Assembly: GCA_024693325.1 (NCBI GenBank) | Contig: JAILLA010000052.1 | Span: 1-55,493 of the forward strand | DNA from: Solobacterium sp. | GTDB lineage: Bacteria > Bacillota_I > Bacilli_A > Erysipelotrichales > Erysipelotrichaceae | Length of the DNA: 55,493 nt | Reading direction: 5' to 3' | In this document: positions 18,301 through 25,165 of the stretch, piece after piece | Numbering within the stretch: the stretch's first letter is position 1 | How the letters are laid out: every line of letters begins with the position of its first letter | Position numbers and translations under genes: made by a program | Notes under the pieces: generated by a model | What the model was told of the DNA's origin: nothing | Seen by the model: the letters and a program-made list of their open reading frames with translations, nothing else | The model's database searches: none

Positions 18301-18466
18301 CCCTTGCGCAGGCACGCAGAAAGACCGGTGCCCCGTGCATCACATTGTGGTCGGTGAGCGCCAGTGCCTGATACCCGTACTGCTTTGCCCTGCGCACCAG
18401 GTCATTGATACGGATCGTTGAATCGAGCAGTGAAAAACTGCTTCTTACATAAAGATGAACAGTCAT
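15395..18466 (-). CDS. dnaE: DNA polymerase III alpha subunit, DnaE type
   Basis: C-family replicative polymerase. 1023 aa. N-terminal PHP domain (VHLYVRSSFSLLD, LTDHNVMHG); two usual His ligands are Tyr and Arg here, so the PHP site is probably inactive. The palm has GPGRGSAAGSLVSY and the catalytic PDIDTDF with Asp376, Asp378, Asp380; the region IYQEQVM and C-terminal HhH and OB domains follow (FAMIQKVHQHRTKKGDMMAFL). In Bacillota DnaE usually extends primers beside PolC. No SD: TGGTAAAAT ends 6 nt before the ATG, suggesting a leaderless message. Confidence 0.96.
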   Translation of the reverse strand: MTVHLYVRSSFSLLDSTIRINDLVRRAKQYGYQALALTDHNVMHGAPVFLRACAREGIRPVFGLEADCMYHDEIVPFLLLAKDNIGFSALMKLSSVIASGAGYCTTEQLIESCRHCFLIVFTEGGWFESAIISEDRDEVTRRLSVMKEELPPFDVALSYMDAALWKARSGMIKRICSALSVRTCALNRIYYLDEEDSESYRILRGIGQGRTIKDQSLPLITGRSFLNKQAMEQLYDSDDLARTDEIAAQCRADMELEKTGLPVFETPEGVSSAQYLTQLCIAGLKKRMNGNVPDQYIKRLKYELDVIMEMHFEDYFLIVYDFIRYARKQSIYVGPGRGSAAGSLVSYTLGITQIDPLKYGLLFERFLNPERISMPDIDTDFPDNRRQEVIDYVYRKYGSEHIANIVTFGTLGAKQVIRDVGRVLDIDKRDVDMLARMIPNTQKITLGDALRQSARLSQVVNAEKRYQRLFRIAQKLEGLPRHTSLHAAGIVMSRLPLQQVVPVMQVEEGMSTVQYTMEHLESRGLIKMDFLGLRNLTIIDDIVRRIQKEDPGFRIMNIPMDDPAAYEVFRTCDTTGIFQFESSGMKNLLRKMKPDCFEDIVAALALYRPGPMDNIPVYLNNRMDPEHITYPDRKLEPVLKSTYGVMIYQEQVMQTARIAAGFTLGKADVLRKAVSKKNLSEMENLKQDFLKGCRQNGYPDNVSESLFAWIEKFAGYGFNRSHAVAYGVVAYQLAYLKAQYPLYFYCALIDSVIGDDTKCAQYIDECRRRRISVSGPDVSLSEAGCTDVKGKLVLPLTVVKSIGEHVADEILAERAQKPFDDYFDCIVRLSCLKISRKMFEMLIDAGAFDCFGENRSTMKGSLDEALSYADLVRIEKGGMSLIDMSLVSRPVMIRMADDEAVRSECEKQALGFYIGTHPIALMRRKYSLNTESIAALKEASGEVTGFAMIQKVHQHRTKKGDMMAFLNVMDETGNIDLTVMPNLYRQYGQDLVKGNYILFHGKIEKEDSCLCGKLKVLKAERSR

Positions 18467-18472
18467 ATACCT

Positions 18473-18481
18473 ATTTTACCA
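18473..18481 (-). promoter_or_regulatory. extended -10 placed for a leaderless dnaE transcript
   Basis: Minus-strand TGGTAAAAT; the hexamer (18473-18478) ends exactly 6 nt before ATG 18466. The intervening AGGTAT holds only a poor SD at a wrong distance. Confidence 0.45.
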
Positions 18482-18603
18482 TTCTTCGCGTGCAATAAAA
18501 GAGATGCCCTCAGACTGCCCCGCAGTATCGGCGGCAGTGCTGTGATTTCGTCATAAATCTTAAAACATCGTTAACCAGTGAAATATACACTGACTATGGA
18601 TTA

Positions 18604-18612
18604 TGTTACAAT
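18604..18612 (+). promoter_or_regulatory. extended -10 promoter of the penicillin-binding protein gene
   Basis: TGTTACAAT with -10 hexamer 18607-18612; the -35 region is weak. The leader of about 17 nt carries the SD TGGAGG. Confidence 0.5.
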
Positions 18613-18635
18613 ATAAAGACGTCTGGAGGTTAACT

Positions 18636-21320
18636 ATGACCAGAAAAATCGACTATCGTGAGATCAAGGAACAGATGGATTCCGAGAATGCTCACGCAGT
18701 AAATAAGAAGAAGCCGCCTGTCGATTCCGATGGACCGACCAAGATATATTCCGTCATCCATGAGGATCCTCATGAAACGCTTGAAAAAGAAAAGAAGCGC
18801 AAAAAGCAGGTCAGGAAACACCGTGGGTTTGCGGTCGTCACGGCATTGCTGATGGTGATGCTGATCGTGATGATCACAGTCGGTGCGATCGGTTCTGCTG
18901 TCGCATGGCAGATGGTGGAAAATTCCCCCGAGCTGAAGCTCACGGACTTCGTCAATGAAGAGTCCACCATTATATACGACAATGACGGCAATACGATCGC
19001 CGAAGTCGGTGTCTATCTTCGTGAAAACATCACTTACGCCAGCTGTCCGGAAAGCCTGGTCGACGCGTTCCTCTCCATTGAGGACTCACGTTTCTTCACG
19101 CATTTCGGATTCGATATCCCCCGCTTTACCAAAGCGATCCTTGAGAACCTGAAATCCAGGGATTTCTCCCAGGGCGGTTCTACATTCACGATGCAGCTGG
19201 TAAAGAATACCTACTTCCAGAACGACGAAGCAGGTATCCAGGTCGCCAGAGGCATCCCCTACAAAGTTCAGCAGATCTACCTTGCGATCAAGCTGGAACA
19301 GCTGATCGGCAAGAAAGAGATCTTCCAGCTTTACATGAACAAGCTGAACTTCGGCGGTCACGTCAGAGGCGTTCAGAAAGCAGCCCTGTACTATTTCGGC
19401 AAGAACTGCAACGAACTGAACCTCACGGAATCCGCTATGCTGGCCGGCATCGTCAACCTGCCAAACGGCTATAACCCGTACTACTTCCTTGATGCGGCGA
19501 CAAAGCGCAGAAACGAAGTACTGGGCATGATGGCGTATCACGGATACATCACAGATGAAGAAGCAGAGCTTGCCAAAACGATCAAGGTCGAGGACCAGCT
19601 TGCCGGTGAAACACGTGTCGCTTCCGTTGATGCCAGAAACCAGTCCTATATCGATACGGTGCTTGATGAAGTCATGAAACTCACAGGCAGGGATCCTACC
19701 GTGACCGGCATGCAGATCTATACCTGCATGAACCAGACCATCCAGGATCAGATCGAGGCTATTCAGAACAGTGAATCAAGCGTCTACTTCCCCGATGATC
19801 TGATGCAGACAGCGATCATGGTCATTGACAACACCAACGGTGAAGTCGTCGGTGTCGGCGGCGGCAGAAACTATGACGGCGGCCGTCTGTTCAACCGCGC
19901 TACCATGGGATTCAAACAGCCCGGTTCTTCCGTCAAGCCTGTCCTGTCATACGCGCTCGCATTTGAATATCTCGGTTACTCCATGAACGAAGTGCTGATG
20001 GACAGACCGATCACATATCCGCATGAAAAGAGAGTTCTGGTCAACGCAACAGGCAACTACAGAGGCGATATCGAGATCAAGGATGCCCTGGCATATTCAT
20101 TGAATATCCCGGCGATCCTCACCCTCGGCAAAGTACAGGATGCCATCGGCGGCGACAGGATCGCCAGCTACATGAACGCGATCGGTTATTCCAGGGTCAC
20201 AGCGGAGAACTTCCACCTGTCGTTCGCAATCGGCGGTACATGGTTCGAAACGACCGTCAAGGAAATGGCTGGCGCGCATGGTATGATCATCAACCGCGGT
20301 ATCTACAATGAGCCACACACGATCAGAAAAACGGTTTTATCGGACGGCTCCGAATACTATCCGGAAAACCAGAACAGAAAAGTACTGAGCAGCGGAAGCG
20401 CGTATCTCGTATCCCAGCTCATGAAGAACAATGTCGACGGTTACGGCTTCGGCAACGTGAACTGGATGCAGGTCCTGAGAAGAGATTATCCGGTCTACGC
20501 CAAGACAGGTACATCCGACTGGGGCTCCGACGGTATCCAGTACGGCATCCCTTCCGGTGCCATGAAGGATAAATGGATGATCTCCTCTACCAGCAAATAT
20601 ACCAATGCTGTGTGGGTAGGCTATGACATGGCGATCGCCGGTCAAGGAACATACTTCAACGATTACAAGCAGAACCTGAATATTCCCGGACAGATCAACA
20701 AGCTCCTGCTGGATATTGAAGATACCGTTCTGACATCCCCTCCGATGGGTGTTGAAGAACCGGAGGATATCGAAAACGTAACTTATGTATACGGTACATA
20801 TCCGCATGTCCGTCCGGAAGACTGGATGGACGGAAGCTGCTATATTACTTCACAGGTCTCCAAGGCAGGCCTTGAAGCACAGCCTCTGGTCAGTTCCCAG
20901 GAATACCGTCAGTATGTTGCCCAAGAAGCCGCAAAGAACACAGGCAGCTTCGGTATCTCGGCGACCTATGACCAGTACAACACACTCAGGATCACATGGT
21001 CCGGTGCCGGTGATACCTATTGTACCGGCGGTTCAAGAAACATCTCCCTGCATGACCAGTGGGGCAATGACATCGATGCCTGGGGTGCGTGCCTTGTCGA
21101 TCTCGGCTGGCTCGTCGGATACAGCGGCGGAAGCGGCTATTGGGCTACCGTATACTGTGATGACGGATATGCCGGCGAAGCTTACAGTGAGACGAACTAC
21201 TTTGAGGGCTGGGTAGCAGACCTCTGGGGCAACGTCAAGGTATGCGGCGGATATACCGCTTCTGACGGCAGCTATAAGAACGCCTGCACAGTTGCAAGAC
21301 CGATCACAGTCGACTGGTGA
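18636..21320 (+). CDS. class A penicillin-binding protein (transglycosylase/transpeptidase)
   Basis: Polymerises and crosslinks peptidoglycan outside the membrane. 894 aa. A basic cytoplasmic tail, TM helix about residues 64-90, then the GT51 domain with catalytic Glu149 in IEDSRFFTHFG and QGGSTFTMQLVKN; the transpeptidase domain has SxxK (Ser431-Lys434, GSSVKP), SxN (Ser488-Asn490) and KTG (YAKTGTSDWG). The C-terminus after about residue 720 is rich in Tyr, Gly and Trp and resembles the extra C-terminal domain of some Gram-positive PBP1s. Start 18636 is set by GGAGG 7 nt upstream. Terminated by its own hairpin. Confidence 0.95.
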   Translation: MTRKIDYREIKEQMDSENAHAVNKKKPPVDSDGPTKIYSVIHEDPHETLEKEKKRKKQVRKHRGFAVVTALLMVMLIVMITVGAIGSAVAWQMVENSPELKLTDFVNEESTIIYDNDGNTIAEVGVYLRENITYASCPESLVDAFLSIEDSRFFTHFGFDIPRFTKAILENLKSRDFSQGGSTFTMQLVKNTYFQNDEAGIQVARGIPYKVQQIYLAIKLEQLIGKKEIFQLYMNKLNFGGHVRGVQKAALYYFGKNCNELNLTESAMLAGIVNLPNGYNPYYFLDAATKRRNEVLGMMAYHGYITDEEAELAKTIKVEDQLAGETRVASVDARNQSYIDTVLDEVMKLTGRDPTVTGMQIYTCMNQTIQDQIEAIQNSESSVYFPDDLMQTAIMVIDNTNGEVVGVGGGRNYDGGRLFNRATMGFKQPGSSVKPVLSYALAFEYLGYSMNEVLMDRPITYPHEKRVLVNATGNYRGDIEIKDALAYSLNIPAILTLGKVQDAIGGDRIASYMNAIGYSRVTAENFHLSFAIGGTWFETTVKEMAGAHGMIINRGIYNEPHTIRKTVLSDGSEYYPENQNRKVLSSGSAYLVSQLMKNNVDGYGFGNVNWMQVLRRDYPVYAKTGTSDWGSDGIQYGIPSGAMKDKWMISSTSKYTNAVWVGYDMAIAGQGTYFNDYKQNLNIPGQINKLLLDIEDTVLTSPPMGVEEPEDIENVTYVYGTYPHVRPEDWMDGSCYITSQVSKAGLEAQPLVSSQEYRQYVAQEAAKNTGSFGISATYDQYNTLRITWSGAGDTYCTGGSRNISLHDQWGNDIDAWGACLVDLGWLVGYSGGSGYWATVYCDDGYAGEAYSETNYFEGWVADLWGNVKVCGGYTASDGSYKNACTVARPITVDW

Positions 21321-21328
21321 TCATCATG

Positions 21329-21360
21329 ACTGCAGAACCAAATATTCTGCAGTTTTCTTT
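21329..21360 (+). terminator. intrinsic terminator of the penicillin-binding protein gene
   Basis: ACTGCAGAA (21329-21337) pairs with TTCTGCAGT (21345-21353), followed by TTTCTTT. Confidence 0.85.
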
Positions 21361-21392
21361 ATGCCCGGTTTATAATAGTTTCAGGTAGCCAT

Positions 21393-22868
21393 ATGACCGA
21401 ACCGGTAAACATTTACACATTATCAAGGATCAGGGAAGAATATGCTTTTCATATTGTCAAGCGGCATCAGTCGCATAAGGCTTCCGGGGCAGTGACCAGA
21501 TATCATGAGATCGAATCACTGCGTTTCCTGGTCAATGCACTGGTCGAGAACGGTGTATCAGTCAGTGAACTGGACGGCTTTTTCTTCGGCTATCATATCC
21601 CCCGCATCGGCAAGGAATTCGATCTGCTGAAATTCACGGACACGATGTGCCTGAATATCGAACTGAAATCCCAGAATGTTTCTCCCGGACAGATCCATGA
21701 TCAGCTGAAGAAAAATGACTATTACCTTTCACGTCTGGGGAAAGACTGCATCCTGTTTACGGTCGAAACGAATACGATGAAATGCTGGACCCTGAACAAC
21801 GGGTGCCTGCAGGAGTCCTCCCTCAGTGAGATCGTTTATGCTGTCCATGCCTGCTATACAGACTATGTATCCGGGATCGATGAACTGTTCAAGGCTTCCC
21901 TGTATCTGGTTTCCCCGCTGATCACGCCGGAGCTCTTTATCAGGAACGAATACTTCCTGACGCCTGCCCAGGAACAGATCAAAAACAAGATCATGAATAA
22001 TCTTTCCCACTCCTGTCATTGTATCGACGGCAGATCGGGAACCGGCAAAACACTGCTTCTGTATGATCTGGCGGTCACCTTTGCCGAAAAAGATAAAGTA
22101 CTGCTGGTACATTACGGAAAACTGTCGGATGAACACAGGCAGATCATGAGAGCCTTCGACCATCTGACCATCTGCTCCAGTGAAGAAAATCTTCCGGATC
22201 TCTCTGATTACGATTACGTACTGGTGGATGAAGCGCACAGGATCACGCCGGCGCTGTTCGATCAGGTCATCCAGGCACCGACGAGCATCTTCTCCTGCGA
22301 TCCTGACCAGGTCCTGACAGCGGGTGAGACCAAATATGACATCATTTCCCGTATCCGTTCCGTTCCCGCCGTCAAGATATACGTACTGTCGGAACATATC
22401 CGCATCAACAAGGAACTCCATACATTTATCCTGTGCATGAAGAATCTCAGACATATCGGCGAGTTTGCCATGAACTTCCCGAATGTTGATGTCAATTATG
22501 CCGATACGACCGGCGAAGCGCAGAACATGATCGAATATTACCGTTCCCGCGGCTATGTGTTTATCAACTGCGTCAGAACGGAGGATCCCGCTGATCCGTA
22601 TGCCGGCTTTACACAGGACTTTGACCCCTTCCATGTCATCGGTCAGGAATTTGACCGTGTCGTCCTGCTGATGGATGATTCGTTCTACTATGACGCGAAA
22701 GGAAAGCTTCAGGGTGTCCCGCATCCGAACCCGGATTACCTGTATCCGAATCTGTTCTATCAGTCGATCACGCGGGTACGTGAGCAGCTTTCGATCGTCG
22801 TCGTCAATGCCCCGGATCTGTTCGCCCAGATCATCCGGATCCTGAACCAGGAGATCTACGGCGCCTGA
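21393..22868 (+). CDS. PD-(D/E)XK-like nuclease fused to SF1/DUF2075-type ATPase
   Basis: 491 aa, probable DNA- or RNA-acting enzyme of unknown role. The first 130 residues carry the order of residues expected for a PD-(D/E)XK nuclease: Glu39/Glu41 in a helix, Asp77 (GKEFDLLKF), Glu90-x-Lys92 (NIELKS) and Gln100/Gln104. The rest is a P-loop domain with Walker A GRSGTGKT (213-220), Walker B YVLVDEAH (275-282), a DPDQ segment and a motif VI-like QSITRVREQLSIVVV near 465-480, as in DUF2075/UvrD-type ATPases. TATAAT lies at 21371-21376; SD is weak. It stands alone between terminators. A defence or repair role is a guess. Confidence 0.72.
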   Translation: MTEPVNIYTLSRIREEYAFHIVKRHQSHKASGAVTRYHEIESLRFLVNALVENGVSVSELDGFFFGYHIPRIGKEFDLLKFTDTMCLNIELKSQNVSPGQIHDQLKKNDYYLSRLGKDCILFTVETNTMKCWTLNNGCLQESSLSEIVYAVHACYTDYVSGIDELFKASLYLVSPLITPELFIRNEYFLTPAQEQIKNKIMNNLSHSCHCIDGRSGTGKTLLLYDLAVTFAEKDKVLLVHYGKLSDEHRQIMRAFDHLTICSSEENLPDLSDYDYVLVDEAHRITPALFDQVIQAPTSIFSCDPDQVLTAGETKYDIISRIRSVPAVKIYVLSEHIRINKELHTFILCMKNLRHIGEFAMNFPNVDVNYADTTGEAQNMIEYYRSRGYVFINCVRTEDPADPYAGFTQDFDPFHVIGQEFDRVVLLMDDSFYYDAKGKLQGVPHPNPDYLYPNLFYQSITRVREQLSIVVVNAPDLFAQIIRILNQEIYGA

Positions 22869-22895
22869 TGCGTCATCATGTTATTTCATTCCTTG

Positions 22896-22925
22896 ATCAG
22901 TTCATATGAACTGATTTTTATTTTT
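22896..22925 (+). terminator. terminator of the nuclease-ATPase gene
   Basis: A perfect palindrome, ATCAGTTCAT-ATGAACTGAT (22896-22915), followed by TTTTATTTTT. It isolates the upstream gene from the SDR/MerR cluster. Confidence 0.85.
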
Positions 22926-22929
22926 CCTG

Positions 22930-22960
22930 TTGACTTAAAGTGTGCTTTAACTTTTACGGT
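22930..22960 (+). promoter_or_regulatory. MerR-type promoter and operator of the first SDR gene
   Basis: TTGACT (22930-22935), a 19-nt spacer and TACGGT (22955-22960). The spacer contains the dyad TTAAAG-TGTG-CTTTAA (22935-22950). A long 19-bp spacer with a central dyad is the hallmark of promoters activated by MerR proteins. The same dyad lies before the second SDR gene, and a merR gene lies between them. Confidence 0.78.
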
Positions 22961-22987
22961 ATATCCGACGAACAGGAGGATCGTATC

Positions 22988-23752
22988 ATGAGATTAAAAA
23001 ACAAAGTCGCACTGATCACCGGCGGCGGCACCGGGATCGGTCTTGAGATCGCAAAACGCTATGTCGAAGAAGGCGCATATGTTTACATCACCGGCAGAAG
23101 AGAAAACAAACTGAAGGAAGCAGCTGATATGATCGGATCAAACATCGGTTATGTAGCTGCTGATGTCACAAAAAAAGAAGACATGCTGAAAGTGGCTGAA
23201 AAGATCAGGGAAGAACAGGGGCACGTTGATATCGTCATGTGCAATGCCGGCATTGGCGGCTATGTATCCCTGACGGATATCGATGAAAAGGAATTCTACC
23301 GTGTCATGGGTACGAATGTACTGGGAACCTACTATACAGCGCAGGCATGCCTGCCTCTCATGGGTGAAGGTACGACATTCATTATGAACACATCCGTAAC
23401 AGTATCGCTCGGACTGCCGGATTTCAGCCTTTATATCGCTGCCAAATCAGCCATGAAGTCATTCATCCATACATGGACGAGTGAACTCAGAAGCCGCAAG
23501 ATCAGGGTCAATGCGATCGCTCCCGGCATCATTCCTACACCTGCTGCAGGCGGAGAGCTCGGAAGAAGTCCGGAAGAAGAAAAAGCAAGACAGGAATACC
23601 GCTCCACCCTGATCCCCGCAGGAAAGGTCGGAAACGTACTGGACGTTGCCAACGCGGCCGTTTATCTGGGATCGGATGAGTCTTCCTATGTCAACGGCGT
23701 TGAACTGCTCGTTGACGGAGGTCTTGCGGCGATCTATCCCGTCAAGCTCTGA
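22988..23752 (+). CDS. short-chain dehydrogenase/reductase, MerR-controlled (first copy)
   Basis: NAD(P)-dependent oxidoreductase, substrate unknown. 254 aa. Cofactor loop TGGGTGIG, NADP-type TGRRENK after the second strand, CNAGIGG in place of NNAG, catalytic Ser in MNTSVTV, Tyr-x-x-x-Lys in LYIAAKSA, and the C-terminal VNGVELLVDGG. The two Arg after TG favour NADPH (inference). ATG 22988 is chosen for AGGAGG 8 nt upstream; the longer frame starts inside the promoter. Runs towards merR, with 6 nt between the stops. It is not closely similar to the second SDR, so the pair did not arise by recent duplication. Confidence 0.9.
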   Translation: MRLKNKVALITGGGTGIGLEIAKRYVEEGAYVYITGRRENKLKEAADMIGSNIGYVAADVTKKEDMLKVAEKIREEQGHVDIVMCNAGIGGYVSLTDIDEKEFYRVMGTNVLGTYYTAQACLPLMGEGTTFIMNTSVTVSLGLPDFSLYIAAKSAMKSFIHTWTSELRSRKIRVNAIAPGIIPTPAAGGELGRSPEEEKARQEYRSTLIPAGKVGNVLDVANAAVYLGSDESSYVNGVELLVDGGLAAIYPVKL

Positions 23753-23758
23753 GACTGT

Positions 23759-24181
23759 TCAGCTGCCGGGTTTTGTTCCGTAATCCGGATCAGCCTTCCG
23801 GCTGTCCATCTCACGTTTCATAAATGTATCTTCATAGGTACTGATCATCTGTTCCAGCTGTGCGATCAGTTCATTGAGGTGTTCAGCCTCCTGCCTCAGC
23901 CTGTCCAGATGATCGATGAGGATCTGCTTTCGTTCCGGTATCGTTTCTGCCCCGGCATAAAACAGATCGACATATTGTCTGATCCCTTCTACCGGGATCC
24001 CGGCATCACGCAGTGTCACGATAAAACGGATTCTGCGGAGTTCCTTCGGTCCGTAGACACGCCTGCCGCTTTCATTTTTCGCTACAGGTTCAAGCAGTCC
24101 CTCACTCTCGTAGTACCTGAGAGCCGAAGCAGCGATCCCGAACATCTTCGCTGTTTCCCCTACTGAATAAAAATCTTTCAT
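23759..24181 (-). CDS. MerR family transcriptional regulator
   Basis: 140 aa activator/repressor. The N-terminal winged helix reads YSVGETAKMFGIAASALRYYESEGLLEP with the RR-Y wing motif (SGRRVYG), then the long dimerisation helix (HLDRLRQEAEHLNELIAQLEQMI) and a short tail. The operator type resembles that recalled for the AdhR/NmlR group, which uses a redox-active Cys, but this protein has no cysteine at all, so thiol sensing by itself is excluded. Its own start region overlaps the dyad at 24204-24219, so autoregulation is likely. GAGG lies 13 nt before ATG 24181, rather far. It sits between its two apparent target genes. Confidence 0.93.
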   Translation of the reverse strand: MKDFYSVGETAKMFGIAASALRYYESEGLLEPVAKNESGRRVYGPKELRRIRFIVTLRDAGIPVEGIRQYVDLFYAGAETIPERKQILIDHLDRLRQEAEHLNELIAQLEQMISTYEDTFMKREMDSRKADPDYGTKPGS

Positions 24182-24198
24182 AAATTGTAAATTTCCTC

Positions 24199-24229
24199 TT
24201 TACTTAAAGTTCACTTTAAATATTACTAT
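24199..24229 (+). promoter_or_regulatory. MerR-type promoter and operator of the second SDR gene
   Basis: TTTACT (24199-24204), a 19-nt spacer and TACTAT (24224-24229). The spacer carries a perfect dyad, TTAAAGT-TC-ACTTTAA (24204-24219), matching the operator at 22935-22950. It also overlaps the 5' end of the divergent merR transcript. Confidence 0.85.
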
Positions 24230-24268
24230 ATAACTGTAAAAAACAACATGTTGACGGAGGTGTTGAAT

Positions 24269-25093
24269 ATGACAAAATCATGGATCATTACCGGTGCATC
24301 TGCCGGCGGAATCGGCGAAGGAATTGCAAGAGCTGTCCTCTCACACGGAGACAACGCTGTCATTACCGCAAGATCATTATCAAAACTTGAAGGCATCGCA
24401 AGGGATTATCCTGAGACATGTCTTCCTGTAACGCTTGACATGTCGGACAGAGCCGGCATGAAGGAAGTTGTCGCGAAGACGATCGAAAAATTCGGAACGG
24501 TAGATGTTCTGATCAATAATGCCGGACACGGTTACCGTTCTTCCGTTGAAGAAGGTGAAGACGAAGCGATCCAGGAACTCTTTACAACGAATCTCTTCGG
24601 ACCTGTAAACATGATCAAGGAAGTCCTGCCTGTGCTGAGAGAAAAAGGTTCAGGTGTGATCATGAATACGACCAGCATCGCTGCTGAACGTTCCGCTGTC
24701 GGTTCCGGATATTACGCGTCCTCCAAGGCTGCCCTTGACCTGCTCACAGACGGTCTGTGCAAGGAACTCAAACCCCTCGGGATCCGCGTTATGGTCATTG
24801 AGCCGGGTTCCTTCCGTACGCACTTCTATGATGAAGCACTGAAGAGCGCTCCTCTGAAGGTAGACGCATATAAGGATTCCACATGGAAGAACGCAAATGC
24901 CGTAAACAAGAGACAGCAGCCCGGTGATCCGATGAAGGCCGGAGAACTCGTCTACAGAATGGCATATGCTGAGGAAGCTCCTTTCCGCCTGCTGCTTGGT
25001 TCCGACGCTGTAAAAGCAGTCGTATCCACAGCTGAAGGAAGGATCGAAGAAGCCAAGAAGTTCGCTGCTGATTCACAGAGCACAGACTTCTGA
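24269..25093 (+). CDS. short-chain dehydrogenase/reductase, MerR-controlled (second copy)
   Basis: 274 aa classical SDR, longer than the first one. Motifs: TGASAGGIGEGIA (one extra Gly in the cofactor loop), TARSLSKLE, NNAGHGYRSSVEE, catalytic Ser in MNTTSIAA and Tyr-x-x-x-Lys in GYYASSKAAL. The RSLSK after the second strand suggests NADP. The C-terminal part (KSAPLKVDAYKDSTWKNAN, LLLGSDAVKAV) resembles the oxidoreductase/ketoreductase group of COG0300/COG4221. ATG 24269 has GGAGG 8 nt upstream; the frame open from 24248 would include the SD. Expressed from the MerR-type promoter, divergent to merR. Confidence 0.9.
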   Translation: MTKSWIITGASAGGIGEGIARAVLSHGDNAVITARSLSKLEGIARDYPETCLPVTLDMSDRAGMKEVVAKTIEKFGTVDVLINNAGHGYRSSVEEGEDEAIQELFTTNLFGPVNMIKEVLPVLREKGSGVIMNTTSIAAERSAVGSGYYASSKAALDLLTDGLCKELKPLGIRVMVIEPGSFRTHFYDEALKSAPLKVDAYKDSTWKNANAVNKRQQPGDPMKAGELVYRMAYAEEAPFRLLLGSDAVKAVVSTAEGRIEEAKKFAADSQSTDF

Positions 25094-25120
25094 TCCGCTG
25101 AACGGTACTGCAATAACTGA

Positions 25121-25165
25121 AAAAAGTCTCACCTGCGCAATTGAGCGTAAGTGAGGCTTTTCTTT
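25121..25165. terminator. bidirectional terminator between the second SDR gene and pyrC
   Basis: GTCTCAC pairs with GTGAGGC (one G-U) and an inner TGCGC/GCGTA section continues the stem (25126-25157). An A-run precedes it and TTTTCTTT follows on the plus strand, suiting both convergent genes. Confidence 0.8.

Noticed and set aside
22988..25093. The two SDR genes as a recent tandem duplication
   Set aside because: Their cofactor loops, catalytic contexts, lengths and C-termini differ widely; only the operators match.
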